Assembly: GCA_001949185.1 (NCBI GenBank)
Contig: BDGG01000021.1
Location: 26,079 to 90,078 of the forward strand
Length of the DNA stretch: 64,000 nucleotides
Reading direction: 5' to 3'
Origin: Ramazzottius varieornatus
Taxonomy: Eukaryota; Tardigrada; Eutardigrada; Parachela; Ramazzottiidae
Of this stretch, positions 21,349-32,918 are shown in pieces (position 1 is the stretch's first letter; each line of letters begins with the position of its first letter). Below the pieces are notes generated by a model. The model was not told the DNA's origin and ran no database searches. It was given only the letters and a program-made list of their open reading frames with translations. A program made the position numbers and the translations under genes.

Positions 21349-24300
21349 ATGGCAATGGCGCAGCAGAAATCCATCATGCATGTATCCCTCTTTCCTGAAG
21401 GTTAAGATACACGGTAACATGGTGGTTTATTTGCAGGAACTACTTCAAGGCTTCACCAAAGAAGGATGGAGCAGCCAAAGCTTCAACTGCTGCTTCGACG
21501 GCAACGCCAGCAGAAGCAGGAACGAGCGTGGCAGATGATCTTAGCGAGAAAGATTTTGATCCCAGCTCTGACTCCTATCATCCCATCAACGATGCAATCT
21601 GGAGAAAAGGGGAGAAGTACGTCTGGTTACGCTCTTAACCTGCATTGAACACACGTGGACGTTGTCGGTTTTTCAGGACACCGTATCTGGCGCTGGCAAA
21701 GACGTTTGAGAAGATTTCAGCTGAATCAAAACGGTAATTGTCCAGCATTTCAAACTGGCGCAGATATGATGCGCATGCCCAGTTGTTGTGCGCCATCTGA
21801 TTCGATTTGTAACGTATGTCAGCGTGACGCAGTGGCCATGGGTTTTCCGGGATATTATGCGCCAGTTGATCAAAGCAGTTTGTGGGATTTTTTAAACTGA
21901 CCGCGTATGGTTTTTCCAGGCTGGAAATCATCAAAACGATGACCAACTTTTTCCGTTCTGTGATGCTCCTGAGCCCAGAGGATCTCCCGAAGTGTCTGTA
22001 CCTTAGCTTAAACAAGGTGGCACCTGCTTGGGAAGGTATCGAGTTGGGCGTAGGAGATCGCATAGTCACAAAATCTATCGTGGCAGCCACAGGTTGGTTT
22101 TCTTCATGCGAAAACGGGCTTTCAGTGCTCTTCACCATTGAATATTTCAGACTTCCTCAGAGAACTCTTCGATGATGTTTGTAGGCTTCACCGAGAAGAA
22201 ACTGGCGGAGATGAAAACGAGGCTGGGCGATACAGGCGCTGTCGCTGCAGTGAGTAGACTTTTCGTCTTTCGCCATGCAAGCAGTTTCGCAAGTCGTGCA
22301 CACTTTCAGCCACTTACAATGTAAACGTGCGCCACTCGGATGGAGAATCACTGGAAGTTTATTTGCGAGCTCTCACATTTCAACGTTAAACCGTTGCGTT
22401 GTTCGAGCAGGAATGTCGAAGCAAGCAGAGGACGCTGGTAGCTCCCAAGAAGCTGTCGGTGGAGAAGGTCTTCCAGAAGTTCATCGATATCAGCAAGACA
22501 TCGTCGAAAGGGGTTCGTAATATTATCTCTTTGATTACCCCTGTGCCGTTCTCCTTCCAGTCAAGCGACCTTGTTTCTTCCGCAGTCCGAAGCCAAGAAG
22601 ATCGAGATTATCAAAGGTCTTCTGGCCGACAGTCAGCCGGTGGAAGCGCGGTTCATCGTGCGAGCGTTGAAAGGCAACATGCGGATGGGGCTGGCCGAGA
22701 CGTCGGCCTTGATCGCTCTGGCCAACGCCGCCATTCTTTCTCCTCCAGGCCACCGTAAGCAACCTCCTTGAAGTATTGATATTGCTGTGTCAAGGGAAAG
22801 TGGTCAATATATTGCGTGTGTTCTTTCTCTCGCAGAGGGAAAGCATCGTGTGACGAAGACAGCAGACTCTAGAGCTGAAGAATTCATACAGGCCGTCAAC
22901 ATTATGAAGCGTGGATACAAGTAAGTTGCTTCGACATTTAGAGTTGCTTTTTGATCAGTATCGAGGTACGAGGCTCTCCTAACGGCGATAGTTGACAACT
23001 GGTAGTGAGCATCCGAACTACGATACAATAGCCTCAGCTTTGGCCAAAGGCGGCCTGCCCGAAGTGGAAAGGCGATGCAAGATCAAACCTGGTAAGTCTA
23101 CTCGGTTTCCGCGTCTGGTTTTGAGTAGAGAGTAATCGACATTGTGACTCTTTCGAAGGTATTCCTGTCAAGCCGATGTTGGCTCATCCTTCCAAGGGTA
23201 TCGAAGCGCTGCTGGAGCGCTTGGGCGATCTAGCCTTCGTTTCGGAATATAAGTACGACGGCGAACGCGCTCAGGTAAATAAATGGGAAGCTCGGCAGAC
23301 ACACTAGACAGGATCGTTCTGCCAAGTGGCGCACGCCTCCAGCCACTTACGCTGGAAATGTGCGCCGCTTGCAAAGACAAAGAAACTGGACAAGATGGTG
23401 TTTTTCAAGTGGCGCACTTCTCCAGCCATTGACACGGGAGATGTGAGCCACTTGCGTGGTTTAGTTGGGTGGTTGATCAGTGCGCGTTGTTGAGTCTGCA
23501 GGTCCACAGGGATGATAAGGGGAAGATCACAGTGTTTAGCCGCAATCAAGAGGACCACACGAGCAAGTTTCCGGAAGTGGTCAAACGCCTGCCCAAGCAT
23601 GCCAACGAAGGCATCACCTCTTTCATCCTCGACACGGAAGTCGTCGCTTTCGATGTCATCAACAAGACCATCTTGCCCTTCCAAGTTCTTACCACAAGAA
23701 AACGAAAGGTCCTTTCCCCTGTTAGAAGTTCCAGCCAAAATCTTTATAATATGTGGAATTTCCATGATGAACTTTTGTTTATAGAATGTCGAAGAAGGCG
23801 ATGTGAAGATTCAAGTATGCCTGTACGCTTTCGATATCATCTACCTTAATGGGGAATCGCTCATCTCCATGACGTTACGCAACCGACGGTAAGACCTCTT
23901 CCAGGAAGCGATTTTCGTCAAAGTCTGTTGTTGAAGTCAAGTTGCTCTGCAGGGAACTTTTGCACGAGCACTTTTCGACGACAGAAAGAGAGTTCATGTT
24001 CGCCACGCACGAAGAATCGAACGATCCTGAGAAAATTCAAGAATTTATGAACAAAGCTATTGAAGGTAAGGCATTCTTCTGTGAGCTTTAGTTGCGGTGT
24101 ACAGTATATTTTCTGAAATAATTCTCTATTTTTTGGCAGATAAGTGCGAAGGCCTGATGGTGAAGGCGCTGGATCGAGCGTACGAGATTGATAAACGCTC
24201 GAACAACTGGCTGAAGGTAAGAGCGTATTTTTGCCTGCTGGCTGTATTGTATGGGAATTAGCTCAACGGCGAGCTTGTGGTTGTAGTTGAAGAAGGATTA

Positions 24301-25321
24301 CCTGGACACGGTGGGTGACTCGTTGGACGTCGCCATTATCGGCTGCTACAAGGGTTCGGGCAAACGTGTCGGAACCTTTGGCTCCTACTTGTGTGCCGTC
24401 TACGACAAAGACAAGGAAGAATTCCAGTCACTTTGCAAGGTTAAAGAAGTGACACGAAATAGCCAGAGGACAAAAGATGATCAGTACAACAGAATTCACG
24501 CAGATTGTTTTCCCAAGTGCGCATACTTCCCGCTCATGACAACGCAAACTCGCGCCACCTGGAAAGACAAATAGTCAAACTCGACAAGATCGTCGGTCGA
24601 AGTCGATTAGTGACAATGCAAACATGCGCTACTTGGGAAAATGATTTGTGTTGAATAATCTGCCGACGTCCTAAACATCACATCAGATCGAGACGAAATA
24701 TCCAACAAATAATCATGGTGAGGTTGGAAGGCAAAGTATTGATATCAATTTTCTAGTTAGCGACGGGATTTTCCGACGAGCAGCTGGAGACCTTCACAGC
24801 CGAATGTAAGGAGCTGATCATTCCCAAGCCGCTGAACAACTATCGCTGTAACCTTGTACCCGACTACTGGCTAACACCCAAGCTAGTGTGGGAAATTAAG
24901 GGCGCCGATCTGTCCATCTCGCCGGTACACACTGCCGGTATCGGAAAGGTGAGAAGACGCCGAGAATTTTCAAGATCTCCTCCTCTATTGCAGCGTGTTC
25001 CTGCAAATCATTTTTCTCCTGGTTTTTTTTCTGACTGCTGACTATGATATTTCTCTTGCAGCAAGATCCAGCCAAAGGGATATCGCTACGCTTTCCTCGT
25101 CTGATGCATGTCAGGACAGACAAGAATCCAGAAGACGCCAACACCGGCGAAGACGTGAGTATACCCATGTCGACTCCTGAATGGCAGGTTCTGACGGGCT
25201 TCTACTTTCGAGTGACAGAGCTTTGAATGTACTGTTACAGGTCGTACGGATGTACCGAGCCCAAGCCGCCGTCCAAGGAAACAAGAAGCCTTTCAACGAC
25301 GACGAAGATGACGACTACTGA
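21349..25321 (+). CDS. LIG1: ATP-dependent DNA ligase I
   Basis: Eighteen exons: 21349-21381, 21441-21616, 21677-21733, 21920-22092, 22185-22249, 22411-22512, 22586-22754, 22836-22920, 23006-23091, 23159-23274, 23502-23708, 23785-23888, 23953-24065, 24140-24216, 24287-24439, 24757-24948, 25062-25154 and 25241-25321. The phases close to give about 693 residues, against 919 in human; the disordered N-terminus is much shorter. A PIP box (QKSIMHYF) precedes the DNA-binding domain ([10 protein letters not shown]). The nucleotidyltransferase core has KYDGERAQ with active lysine about 347, [37 protein letters not shown] and NWLKLKKDY. The OB fold ends KGISLRFPR and the tail is acidic. It seals Okazaki fragments and repair nicks in the nucleus. 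The first junction needs a GT-AC intron; see findings. Hairpin repeats lie in introns 10 and 15. Confidence 0.96.
22285..22345. repeat. AAGTGGCGCA hairpin repeat (LIG1 intron 5)
   Basis: CGCAAGTCGTGCACACTTTC and ACGTGCGCCACTCGG arms flank AGCCACTTACAATGT inside intron 22250-22410. Confidence 0.55.
23308..23460. repeat. AAGTGGCGCA hairpin repeat, double copy (LIG1 intron 10)
   Basis: Two hairpins lie in tandem in intron 23275-23501: CCAAGTGGCGCACGCCTCCAGC with its partner GCTGGAAATGTGCGCCGCTTG, then TCAAGTGGCGCACTTCTCC with its partner GTGAGCCACTTGCG. The linker GACAAGATGGT resembles the linker in other copies. Confidence 0.78.
24470..24650. repeat. AAGTGGCGCA hairpin repeat (LIG1 intron 15)
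   Basis: Arms TCCCAAGTGCGCA, GCGCCACCTGGAAA and TGCGCTACTTGGGAAAATGA, with linker CTCGACAAGATCGTCGG, lie in intron 24440-24756. Confidence 0.65.
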
Positions 25322-25639
25322 AAGCAGCTTCCTTAACTGTAAGAAAAGCTGTTCGTTGGTGTCTCGCTTGGATATTTTCTCCTCCCTTGGAAAGTATCAA
25401 TAGTTTCAAGTTTGACCCGCCAACAAAAATTTTTTTGAGGCACATAGGAAGGTTCTTCATAAGACTACAGGTTTTATCGTAACCGAGCCGCGCAACCGGC
25501 AAATTTTTGTTTCTTCACAGAAAGAGTATTATTATGTTTAATAGCAGTGTAAAAAATACTACTGGGCGTGAAAACGAAACTGAAAATTTCGCGAAAGCGC
25601 AAAATATATTTATCAGAAGCGATACACAGCTTGGAAAAG

Positions 25640-25870
25640 AAGCAAACTGGAGAACATCGTTTTACCATGTGGTGCACCTTTTCAGTGTTATCGGCTGACG
25701 GAATGCGCCACTGGGAGAGACGATCTTGTCGAGTCTGTCTGCTTGACCAAGTGGCGCACTCCTGCAATGTTGTTGTCAGCTTTCGTGCGCCGTTTTCAAA
25801 AAGGGGTCTTGCAGAGTGTCATATGTTCCATTCAGAGTGGCGCATCTTGAGGTTCGGCAGCAGTGTTGAC
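25640..25870. repeat. AAGTGGCGCA hairpin repeat overlapping the GPCR 3' end
   Basis: Four or more arms are present: CATGTGGTGCACC, ATGCGCCACTGGG, CCAAGTGGCGCACTCC, GTGCGCCG and AGAGTGGCGCATC. The linker GACGATCTTGTCGAGTCTG is included. The last arm covers the stop codon of the minus-strand GPCR. Confidence 0.72.
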
Positions 25871-28800
25871 CGCTCTGTTGGAGCCCAGGTTGCCACTTCT
25901 ATAGGTGACCGACAACCTGTCTTTGGTCTTGGGTATCCTGTCGTGGTTGAAGAGGCTCTTCCGGAGATGAGGGATGGCCACGTGGAAGCACCAGGCCTTC
26001 TTGTAGGACTGCTTGAAGTTGTCGCTGATCAGAGCGTAGAGAACGGGGTTGATGGCGCTGTTGAGGTAGCAGAGACATTGTAGGGAGAGCGCGGTGTAAA
26101 TGTCCCACCAGACCATCTGCTGGCCACCGTGCTCCGATGGCTCGTGGCAAGGATCGTCGTGCAGCAGGTCGGAGGGTAGGCTGCTCGAGTGGGGGCTGCT
26201 GCTGCTGCTGTGGCTTAGTCCAATCAAACGAAAGGTAATGTTTAGTTGGTAAACCCTGTGGACAGCACCAGAAATTGAACAGCGATTGCAGTTACTGCTT
26301 AAATCGGTCGTATGCGTGTTTAATTTTAGCACGGTGTCTTCTTTTATGCACCAACAAGACTTATGCTGTCCTGTCGTGGAACAATCGAAGGAAAAGCCGG
26401 ACAGCAGCAGTCCTACATCAGAAGATATAATGCAGCTTAACTACAGTGTTCGCTGTTGATTATGCACTGGGCCACCTGGCTGAAACTGTAAGAATGATGG
26501 AGAAGTTTGTGGAAGTTTTTGCTGCTGAAGAATATCTGTTCATTTTTGGCGTTGAAGTGTCGCCATGGGATTTTGAATGTTTAAATTTGACCAAGTTGAT
26601 AGGTTCTTGTTACCAGTAAGGTGTCCAACAGAGGAGGTAGGCGAGAACGAGGATCATGATCATGAAGGAGACTTTGTGGACCTTGGCTCGTCGGTTCTTG
26701 TTGACGGCGCGGGTGGTGGAGAGGTTGGTGGGATGGTGTTGGCGCGTGCGCAATCGGTGAACGACCAAGCTGTAGAAGAGAACCATGAAGGCCACGGGGA
26801 AGGCAAAGCCCAGGACGAAGCAGTAGAGGGCAAAGGCTTGCGGTCCCTGCACGTGCAGATCCAGCATGTCCGGCCAGAAAATGTTGCACTGTGTCTCCAG
26901 ACCCTCCGCCGTCTCCACTGTTCGCGTGCCGGCGTACATGAAGACGGGACACACTAGACAAAAGGGACAAGAAAGGCTTCGCTCGGTACCCTCCATTAAC
27001 ACAAGTATCGTCGACAGCAATAGACTATACCAACGACTCCCTCAAGCCAAACGGATGCATTTCCTCGCACGCTTACAAAGCCCACAAACAACGCTTCACT
27101 TCACAACATAAACGACAGACAAAACCCCTTCTTGAGACTATGGTATCAAAAGTACAGAAAAAGGATTTCTCTTAAACTCTTCGTTTTCACTGTTTCACTT
27201 TTGAGTAACTACACTATTGTTCAATTTAGCTGTGTTTTCTTCAGGAAGATTGAGGGTAAATGAAACTCTTTATGGCGTGTCATGGTCATTTTTCTACAAT
27301 TTTCACTTGTTGGAGAGTAAATCTTGCTGGCTGTAGTCGTAGGCAGGAAGTTTAAAGGCTTACTGAACAAGATGGCCAGGGACCAAACCAGGCTACAGAC
27401 CAGGAAGGCCGCTCGCGGTGTCCGGAAGTCGCGACTGATGTAGGGTAAGCTGCAAACAGAGACACAAACCTATCGTTAGCTCTTTGCCGCCCAACCCACC
27501 ATCCGTTCGATATAAGTCGGTCACAGTGGATCTGGATAAGCTCGACAAAAGGGGGTCTTTTAAATAGTGGAAAGGTTGTCGGTCTTCAGGGAGTGCCCCT
27601 CTGCATTGTTTCGAGGTTGTATTGAACAGTCTCCGAATGGGTACCATTATGCTCAAAACACCTTCAGAAAAGATGGAGGCTACAATCAGCATATCGTCTT
27701 ACCAAATTGCAAAATATCTGCAACAGCAAAAGGAAATATTATTGACAGCATCTGTAATGGAGAATCTACAGCTAATACGGTTTAAAGGACGCACCTGTCA
27801 GCACTCATTGCAACCAGGAAGAAACTGGATGCAAATTGATTGACGGTGGTCATGACGTAATATCTGCAAGGATAAAGCCTCATTGTACAGTACATATATC
27901 CCCCCTGAAATGACCAGTACACAATAGAGTTTCCCTTGAAAACATGTTTTTCATGCAGTTGCTGGCGATGGTGAAGGTGGTGCGTTATTGCGTGCAAGTC
28001 AAGGAGAGTGGAGGTCCCTTGTGGCTGGCAGGTACTTACATTTTGCAATAGAGCCAGCCGAAGGTCCATTGCTCGACGATGGTAGTGGCAATCAAAAAGG
28101 GGATATTAACCAGAAAGCAGACGTCGGCCAGGGCTAGCGCCAGGATGAAGATATTGGTGACAGTGTGCATCGAGGCGAAGCGACAAATGACGTAAAACTG
28201 AAAAGCCCATCTTTGTTATATTCAGTTTACCGTCTTTTTGCTTTATTGACAACTTTGTCCACGGGTTCCTTGATAGATCGTAGGAAAAATAGGGCGAAAA
28301 GGTTGGGTGGTAATAAAAATAGTGCTTGCAGCGATGGTCAACAACTTCATATTACACACTGAACTGTGGCCGTGTTCATTTAGTGGTAGGCTACTAGGTC
28401 CTTGTAAAGATTATGATTAACCTGCGTTCATAAAAGCGACTATTTCCAACCCAGAGGTGGGTGGCTCGTAACAACCCAAAAATCGTTCACAAAGTCGAAA
28501 AATTATGAGATGAGTCATTTCAACCACGTTTCACCTAACCTCGTCGTCAACTACGTCAACTTTGTGAACGCATTAGGGCCAGCGACCAGCGTAGCCAACC
28601 AATCCCATTATAAAGTACTACAACTACTAGCCAACAGAGTCTAGTAGAATTCAACCCAGCTTCCGGCTGCGACATCAAACATTTTGAACATAAATTCTCT
28701 TTGTATCGCTGGCTACTCCCTGAAAACTTTCCACTGTCAGAATACAGTTTCTGGCTTCGTTTGGTGTGAGGAAAGTGAGAGGCGGACCGTGGATGGAACA

Positions 28801-29496
28801 GGTACATCTTAACTCATCGTGCAGGGATTAGTTCCCATGCTGCTCCACTATGTCGTTCTCGAAAACTGGCTTCTCACCGCTCAGCAGCTCCTGAGACCTT
28901 CCCAATGTTTTCATCGCCCGCAGCGGCTTCTCCATGTAATGTAAACAGTACAGCTAAGGGAAGTCTTCGAACTTCTACCAAACGCGCCGTGCGAGTTCTC
29001 AAATTACGACAGTCAGGGGGTAGTTAACCCAGTTGCCAATAATTCATTTTCGAACGGTAGTTGATCAAAATCAAGTAAGTCACTACGTGGTTGCTCATAA
29101 TTTCGTCTACCACACCAAGTAGCTTTTCTGCGTGTTCACAAAGTCTACGTTGTTCTTCATAACGACCACGTCACTCACAACGACCCAGTCGAGAAAATGA
29201 ACACGGCCTTGGTGTGTCGTTTGTTTCTTGTTAGCGGTAATTGCTTGTTAATTTGGAGAAAGGCCTTGTGGCCATGATTTGAGGGGTTGGGGCCGGCTCA
29301 CCACGAGGACGTTGCCTAAGAGGCCGACGCAACAAATGAGGCCGTTGATGGCGTTGACCAGTTGCATGAAATGGGAAGGAGGCAGCAGCACATGCTGAAT
29401 ATCGCCCATCTCCATGGTATAATTAGGGCCATTAGCACAGGCATAAATGAAAGGATGGCCAGTGCTGCTTTCTGCCAAGGAATTTCCATAATCCAT
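25832..29496 (-). CDS. Rhodopsin-family peptide GPCR, somatostatin/allatostatin-C receptor type
   Basis: Seven exons on the minus strand: 29496-29302, 28197-28040, 27863-27795, 27717-27703 (15-nt micro-exon), 27449-27364, 26953-26614 and 26213-25832. Phases close to give 414 residues. Marks are TM1 GLLGNVLV, TM2 SMHTVTNIFILALALADVCF, the Trp and Cys before TM3 (EQWTFGWLYCK) and DRY at 140-142 spelled across the micro-exon (DRYFAIC). TM6 has LLCWTPY and TM7 NSAINPVLYALISDNFKQSY. TM2 plus the NPxxYAxxSDNFK tail fit the somatostatin, allatostatin-C and opioid group, which couples to Gi/o. N-glycosylation sites (NYT) precede TM1. Extracellular loop 3 is long and Ser/Asp/His-rich, with several possible AG acceptors at its start. 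The ligand cannot be told from sequence. Confidence 0.9.
28198..29301. other. Large first intron of the GPCR, no feature recognised
   Basis: The 1.1-kb intron contains loosely inverted AT-rich segments around TTCACAAAGTCGA and TTCACAAAGTCTACG, and no exon or transposon end I can support. Confidence 0.4.
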
Positions 29497-30070
29497 TTGT
29501 AGCCTGCCTTGGGTCCACAATGGCAAAGATGCGCTGCCCGGAATGCCAAGCGGGACTTAGCGTGACCGTCGACTCGTCGACGGTCGAGAGGCTGCCGCGG
29601 ATGTGCTGCCAAGTTCAATGGCGAGTTAATTCGCCATTTGACAGTGGACAAAATCTAAATTCCCCTCTATTCTTCCCCCTCAATGAATGGACATGTCAGC
29701 AAATGGCCAATGCGACCCTGGCAGCTTTCATCATGCTTGATTACAGCCAACTATCCCTCATGGCAAGCCCCGTGTCGTAACCAGATTGATAATAATCCAG
29801 CGTTACGCCAGTCCCAAACACACAGTCCAGACTAACAGAAGAAAGCTTACAATCAACCGATCGACATCTTTTTTCGTCCGCCAAGAAACGATACAGCAGT
29901 TGACACAACCGTCAAGGCAGTCTCCCGTGGAGGAATCTCCCAGCTTGACTTAACAGGGCTATAACAGGGAGTAAGATAAGCCAATGCGCCAACTGAGCGG
30001 ATATTGAGCCAAGTTGCACAAACTGTCCAATCTGATCAGCGGAGATGCGCAGACCTTGAACAATGCTCCG

Positions 30071-30094
30071 TAAAGTAAAAGTAAAAGTAAAAGA
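30071..30094. repeat. (GTAAAA)n microsatellite
   Basis: About four tandem copies of GTAAAA/AGTAAA lie before a GAGGGAGG run. Confidence 0.7.
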
Positions 30095-31634
30095 GGGAGG
30101 TCGGCAAAAGCGGGAAAAAGTGGGGTCGAGGAGGTTACAGAGAAAAAGTCGGCTACATGGAAGAAAAGGATGGGCGGGATGAGTTGGAAGAAGTAGTCAA
30201 AAGGCCACCTTGATTAAAGTGCCCTAAAAAGTAATTACTCGTGCCACAGGCTGACAGTCAAGGGCCTTCACGGCGTAATGGCTTTTATAACAACGTGTTA
30301 TTGTCAAACTCCATAATTTGATCAATATCCAACACGTCAAGGCAGCTCTCGATCTCTCTCCCAAGGCGGCACAACAAGCAACAGATGCAACCGAAAACTT
30401 GCTGGGTTTCCCGCAGCAGTTGAGGGGCTTTGCTGCGGAAAGGAAGCTATTGGGTCGGTCAAACGTGGAAAAGGGATGACTATAGATATTGCCACAGCTG
30501 CCATCGGCTGTACTGGGGCTTCTTTGCCGGATGAGTGAGGTTGGCGAAATAAGGCGGCCTGTGGATGAAGGAACCCTTCGGCAGCCGGCAGGGCAGGATA
30601 AGGCGCTTATAGAGTGGAAGCAGTACGTATGCCCATGCGAGGTGGTCGACTGTGTGGACTAGCTGTCTCGTACATGTGCCTCCATGGCAAGATGGCATAA
30701 ACATCCTGCAGGGTCGCTTCCAGCGCCTGACAGGCTTTTTTCTTCTCACGCTTCAGTAACCTTAGCCTATCTTACCCTATACAGACAGAGGATCCTGCAT
30801 AGCTACCGTACGCCGTATGCCGTTTGGCCTGTCCACCTCAAGCTGAGAGCTGATGGATAGCGGAAGGGCAACACAGCTTGACACACTCAATGCCATCTTC
30901 TCCTTTCCCATCTTTCTGATAAGCCCACAGACAAGTTCTTTATGGGCACGATTGGGGCCTGATCTCGTCATTACGCCAACGCCAGAAGATTAACCCCTGA
31001 TGTAACGAAATATAGATCAAGAGGCTTGGCGGCATTTTGCACCATCGAGTGCATGACACGCCAAAGATATCTTTCCCTGGAATGTTGTTGCCTTTAAACA
31101 GAGCCTATACTGTATAGGAAATGGTAACGCGGGAGAGGGCGGACCATTTTTCACGTTGATGAATAATGGAAAGAGGGTAATGGTCGTCCATGGAAGTTGC
31201 CATAACTGCTTTGTGCAATCGGCGTTAATGAGCTTTGCTTGACTTTTTAACGAGGAGATGGGTACTAAAAGCCAGCTCAAAGTTGGTCGGCTTGGGGGTA
31301 ATTGGTAATATTAGACGTGCTTGTGCCTGGTCCTTGAACATGACACCAAACATTTCCGGCCAGAACAAATGGATCTTTTTGACTGCACAGTAATGAGAAA
31401 GCCACGCGCAACCATGCCGGAAAGTGATCTCCTAGGCGTCAACGAACAAAGATCGTTTGTCACCATTTCTTCAACTGGCGTCTACTCCTGCAAGCAAAAT
31501 CCCAAGAAATGACCATTCTTTCCTCGCCAATATTGCGTAGAATGGCGTCAACTTATAAGGCCCAACTTTCGATCATTTCGACGTCGTCAGATGATTTCAT
31601 CCAGAACGCCTTCCCCTCTGGCGCAGGTCATCAT

Positions 31635-31790
31635 TGTTCTCAAGGCACAGAGTGCGTCACTTGGGCAAAGGTTCTTGTCGAGTTGTTGTTTATCTGCGCG
31701 AGTGGCGCACGTTCTTGGTGTACTGTATATGGGCTGGAAGTGCACGCCACTTGGCGAAACGGTCTTGTCCAATTCACTTGTCGAAATCTC
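31635..31790. repeat. AAGTGGCGCA hairpin repeat, intergenic
   Basis: Arms AGTGCGTCACTTGGG, GCGAGTGGCGCACG and GTGCACGCCACTTGGCGAAA alternate, with linkers TTCTTGTCGAGTTG and ACGGTCTTGTCC, matching the layout of the intronic copies. Confidence 0.7.
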
Positions 31791-32918
31791 CATTTTGGTA
31801 GGGTGCTTTGGTAGAGAAAGTTGACGGAGGAGCTTGATACTACGACACGGCCTTCAATGATGTCATCGCTGTTCGATCATATGGGTATTTTTACTGTTCA
31901 GGCGCCTGGCCTAATTATCGGCCTGGACAAAATTTCCGGCCACTGGTTGAAAGCGACAGCCGCCAGTAAAATGACCCATCAATCGAAGCATTACCGCTTT
32001 GGGCCGGTGGGCGGGAATTTGGTCCAGAGGGGTAGGCGCGTGCAGCCTCAAGGAAGCCTTGACCGTCACGTCAGAGCTCAGACCTGTTGGACATGGCAGC
32101 ACAAGTGTCGCGGCCTTTCCTTCGATGGCGTAAATCTAAACAGCTTACATTGGGCAAACATGACAATAACGCTCAAGCTGACATCTGCAGCGCCTGGGCC
32201 AAGTGGCGCAGCAGGCTAGATATGAGAAAATACATTACCATAATCGCTTTCACGGGCACACTTCATCAAAGTCAACAGATCCCACAGGCAAAGCCGCAAC
32301 TGTTAACCCTCTTTTGTCAAGCCTCTCTGTCTCTCTTTGATAATGCAGGCAGGCACTATTGATCAAACAATAACAGCAGCAACGCTTCATCGGGCCAGAG
32401 TGAGAGAAAGACGCGTCAAGAAATTGAGAAAATGATTACGCAGTTGGGCATCTCTTTCTACAGGTACCGTCTTCACAGCTGATCAAGAGTCTTCAGTCAT
32501 CCTTTTTTTAACCCTCTACATTGTCGTCTGTTGTCTTCCAGAAAGCTCCTCTTTGTTGGTATTGTCTAGTGAGGGACAACTAGCTGGTCCGTGGCAACTT
32601 CCAGCTTGCGGCACGCTGTTACGGATCTTTGGAGCGGCATCCTCTTCCAGCTCTACCCAAGGACTCTTAACCGGATATACGGACTTTACATAAGATACCC
32701 CGGGTGTCATGGCCAGCTCCAGATGGAATGTTGATACGTTGCGCTGTTCTTTGCCATTACTGATTTTATTTATTGGCCAACCCGGAAGTTTTGGGGAAGC
32801 GGCAAAGTTATCAAACAGCAAACTGAGTAGGCCTATAATCATATGAAGAAGAAGTGAGGAAAAAAAGTGAGGGTGTGATGGTTGAGCATGTTGGTGTATT
32901 GTAGTTTCGTCTGACGGA

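Larger units (their letters stand above)
29497..32918. other. Long stretch without supported genes
   Basis: About 3.4 kb contains only short, unsupported frames. Visible structure is limited to a GTAAAA microsatellite (about 30071-30094) and AAGTGGCGCA hairpin copies at about 31635-31790 and 32195-32215. Upstream exons of the ZP-domain gene, including a signal peptide, could lie here but were not identified. Confidence 0.5.
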
